Positions 5,781-6,949 of a stretch of 6,949 nucleotides of DNA are shown one piece after another. Both the position numbers and the translations under genes were made by a program. Below the pieces are notes generated by a model. The model did not search any database. It saw only the letters and a list, made by a program, of their open reading frames with translations, and had not been told where the DNA came from. This DNA is from Actinomycetes bacterium (GTDB lineage Bacteria; Actinomycetota; Actinomycetes; Streptosporangiales; Streptosporangiaceae), in the NCBI GenBank assembly GCA_023425615.1, contig JAFACJ010000525.1:1-6949 (forward strand), in the 5' to 3' direction. Every line of letters starts with the position of its first letter. Within the stretch, counting starts at the first letter, position 1.

Positions 5781-6949
5781 GTGACCGAGTCCCAGTTGCC
5801 TACTCAGTACGCGCCCGCCGAGGTCGAGGGAAAGCTCTACGAGCGGTGGGTGGCCGCCGGTCTGTTCGAGGCCGACCCCGCCCGCGACCCCGACGCGCCC
5901 GCGTACACGATCGTCATCCCGCCGCCCAACGTGACCGGCTCGCTGCACATGGGCCACGCCCTGGACCACTCCATCCAGGACACGCTGGTACGCCGTCGGC
6001 GGATGCAGGGGTATGAGGCGCTGTGGCTGCCGGGCATGGACCACGCCGGCATCGCCACCCAGAACGTGGTCGAGCGCGAGCTGAAGAAGGAGGGCCTCAC
6101 CCGGCACGACCTGGGCCGCGAGGCGTTCCAGGAGCGCGTGTGGCAGTGGAAGGCCGAGTCCGGCGGCAGGATCCTGGGCCAGATGAAGCGCCTCGGCGAC
6201 AGCGTCGACTGGTCGCGTGAGCGCTTCACCATGGACGAGGGGCTCTCCCGCGCCGTCCTGACGATCTTCAAGCGGCTGTACGACGACGGCCTCATCTACC
6301 GCGCCGAGCGCATCATCAACTGGTGCCCGCGCTGCCTGACCGCGCTGTCGGACATCGTGGTCGAGCACGCCGAGCGCGAAGGCGAACTGGTCTCGATCCG
6401 CTACTCCGACGAGGTCGTGGTCGCCACCACCCGGGCCGAGACGATGCTCGGCGACACCGCGGTCGCCGTCCACCCGTCCGACGAGCGGTACGCGCACCTG
6501 GTCGGCACCGAGATCGACCTGCCGCTGACCGGCCGCCGCATCCCGGTCGTCGCCGACGAGCACGTCGACCCCGAGTTCGGCACCGGCGCGGTCAAGGTCA
6601 CGCCCGCCCACGACCCGAACGACTTCGAGATCGGGCAGCGGCACGGGCTGCCGTCGCTGACCGTCCTGGACGAGCACGCCCGCGTCACCGCGCCCGGCCC
6701 GTTCGAGGGCATGGACCGCTACGAGGCGCGCGGCAAGGTGGTCGAGGCGCTGCGCGAGCAGGGCCGCATCGTCAAGGAGGTCCGCCCCTACGAGCACTCC
6801 GTCGGCCACTGCCAGCGCTGCCAGACGGTGGGCGAGCCGCGGGTGTCCCTGCAGTGGTTCGTCAAGGTCGAGCCGCTGGCCAAGGCCGCCGGCGACGCCG
6901 TACGCGACGGCCGGGTGGCGATCCAGCCGCCGGAGCTGGCCTCGCGGTA
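5781..6949 (+). CDS. valS: Valyl-tRNA synthetase (3'-partial)
   Basis: This cytoplasmic class I aminoacyl-tRNA synthetase attaches valine to tRNA-Val and edits mischarged threonine. The frame is open from GTG at 5781 to the window end, giving 389 residues of an expected ~850-880. The N-terminus ([19 protein letters not shown]) matches the start usual for actinobacterial ValRS. Visible motifs are the ATP-binding HIGH-type signature in [15 protein letters not shown] (HMGH, 56-59), [12 protein letters not shown] (83-94), a zinc-like CPRC pair (182-185), and the editing-domain (CP1) elements [18 protein letters not shown] (215-232) and [17 protein letters not shown] (267-283). A second CQRC pair follows at 344-347. 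The KMSKS loop, anticodon-binding domain and coiled-coil lie beyond the window. No frameshift is seen. The gene diverges from the membrane-protein gene across 137 bases and probably has its own leaderless promoter. Downstream genes are not visible. Confidence 0.97.
   Translation, partial: MTESQLPTQYAPAEVEGKLYERWVAAGLFEADPARDPDAPAYTIVIPPPNVTGSLHMGHALDHSIQDTLVRRRRMQGYEALWLPGMDHAGIATQNVVERELKKEGLTRHDLGREAFQERVWQWKAESGGRILGQMKRLGDSVDWSRERFTMDEGLSRAVLTIFKRLYDDGLIYRAERIINWCPRCLTALSDIVVEHAEREGELVSIRYSDEVVVATTRAETMLGDTAVAVHPSDERYAHLVGTEIDLPLTGRRIPVVADEHVDPEFGTGAVKVTPAHDPNDFEIGQRHGLPSLTVLDEHARVTAPGPFEGMDRYEARGKVVEALREQGRIVKEVRPYEHSVGHCQRCQTVGEPRVSLQWFVKVEPLAKAAGDAVRDGRVAIQPPELASR

Noticed and set aside
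5730..6809. Minus-strand open frame opposite valS
   Set aside because: valS on the plus strand has all expected motifs; the antisense product is a low-complexity Val/Asp/Gly-rich shadow.

Overview
This window looks like chromosomal DNA from a high-GC actinomycete. The base composition is strongly GC-rich with GC-biased third codon positions. The outer genes are actinobacterial housekeeping genes (clpX, valS), and several genes use GTG or TTG starts. The two sensor kinases are of the multi-membrane NarL/LiaS-like type common in Actinobacteria. A Streptosporangiales-type genus would fit, but that is inference from general resemblance only.

Layout. (1) Bases 1-1184, plus strand: the 3' part of clpX, missing only about 30-35 N-terminal residues, followed by an intrinsic terminator hairpin. 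(2) Bases 1185-1448: a 264-base gap between convergent genes, holding the clpX terminator, a GC-rich hairpin for the opposing transcript, and two imperfect direct copies of a ~40-base element, one overlapping the end of the kinase gene. (3) Bases 5643 down to 1449, minus strand: four closely packed genes, read as a Pro/Gln/Tyr-rich single-span membrane protein, a short sensor-less histidine kinase, a NarL-family response regulator, and a long ten-segment membrane histidine kinase. The kinase-regulator-kinase genes overlap by 32 and 11 bases, so they are probably translationally coupled. (4) Bases 5644-5780: a 137-base divergent promoter region with a candidate promoter and inverted repeat for the leftward genes and a -10 box placed for leaderless valS transcription. 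(5) Bases 5781-6949, plus strand: the first 389 codons of valS, cut by the window end.

How the genes may work together. clpX (protein unfolding) and valS (tRNA charging) are ordinary core genes. The block between them looks like a self-contained signalling cassette: two related HisKA_3/HATPase kinases flank one DNA-binding regulator, with a membrane-anchored extracytoplasmic protein encoded first. The short kinase has almost no sensory region, so the membrane protein upstream is a reasonable candidate partner; this is inference. No signal or target gene can be read from the sequence. No RNA gene, mobile element or CRISPR array was found.
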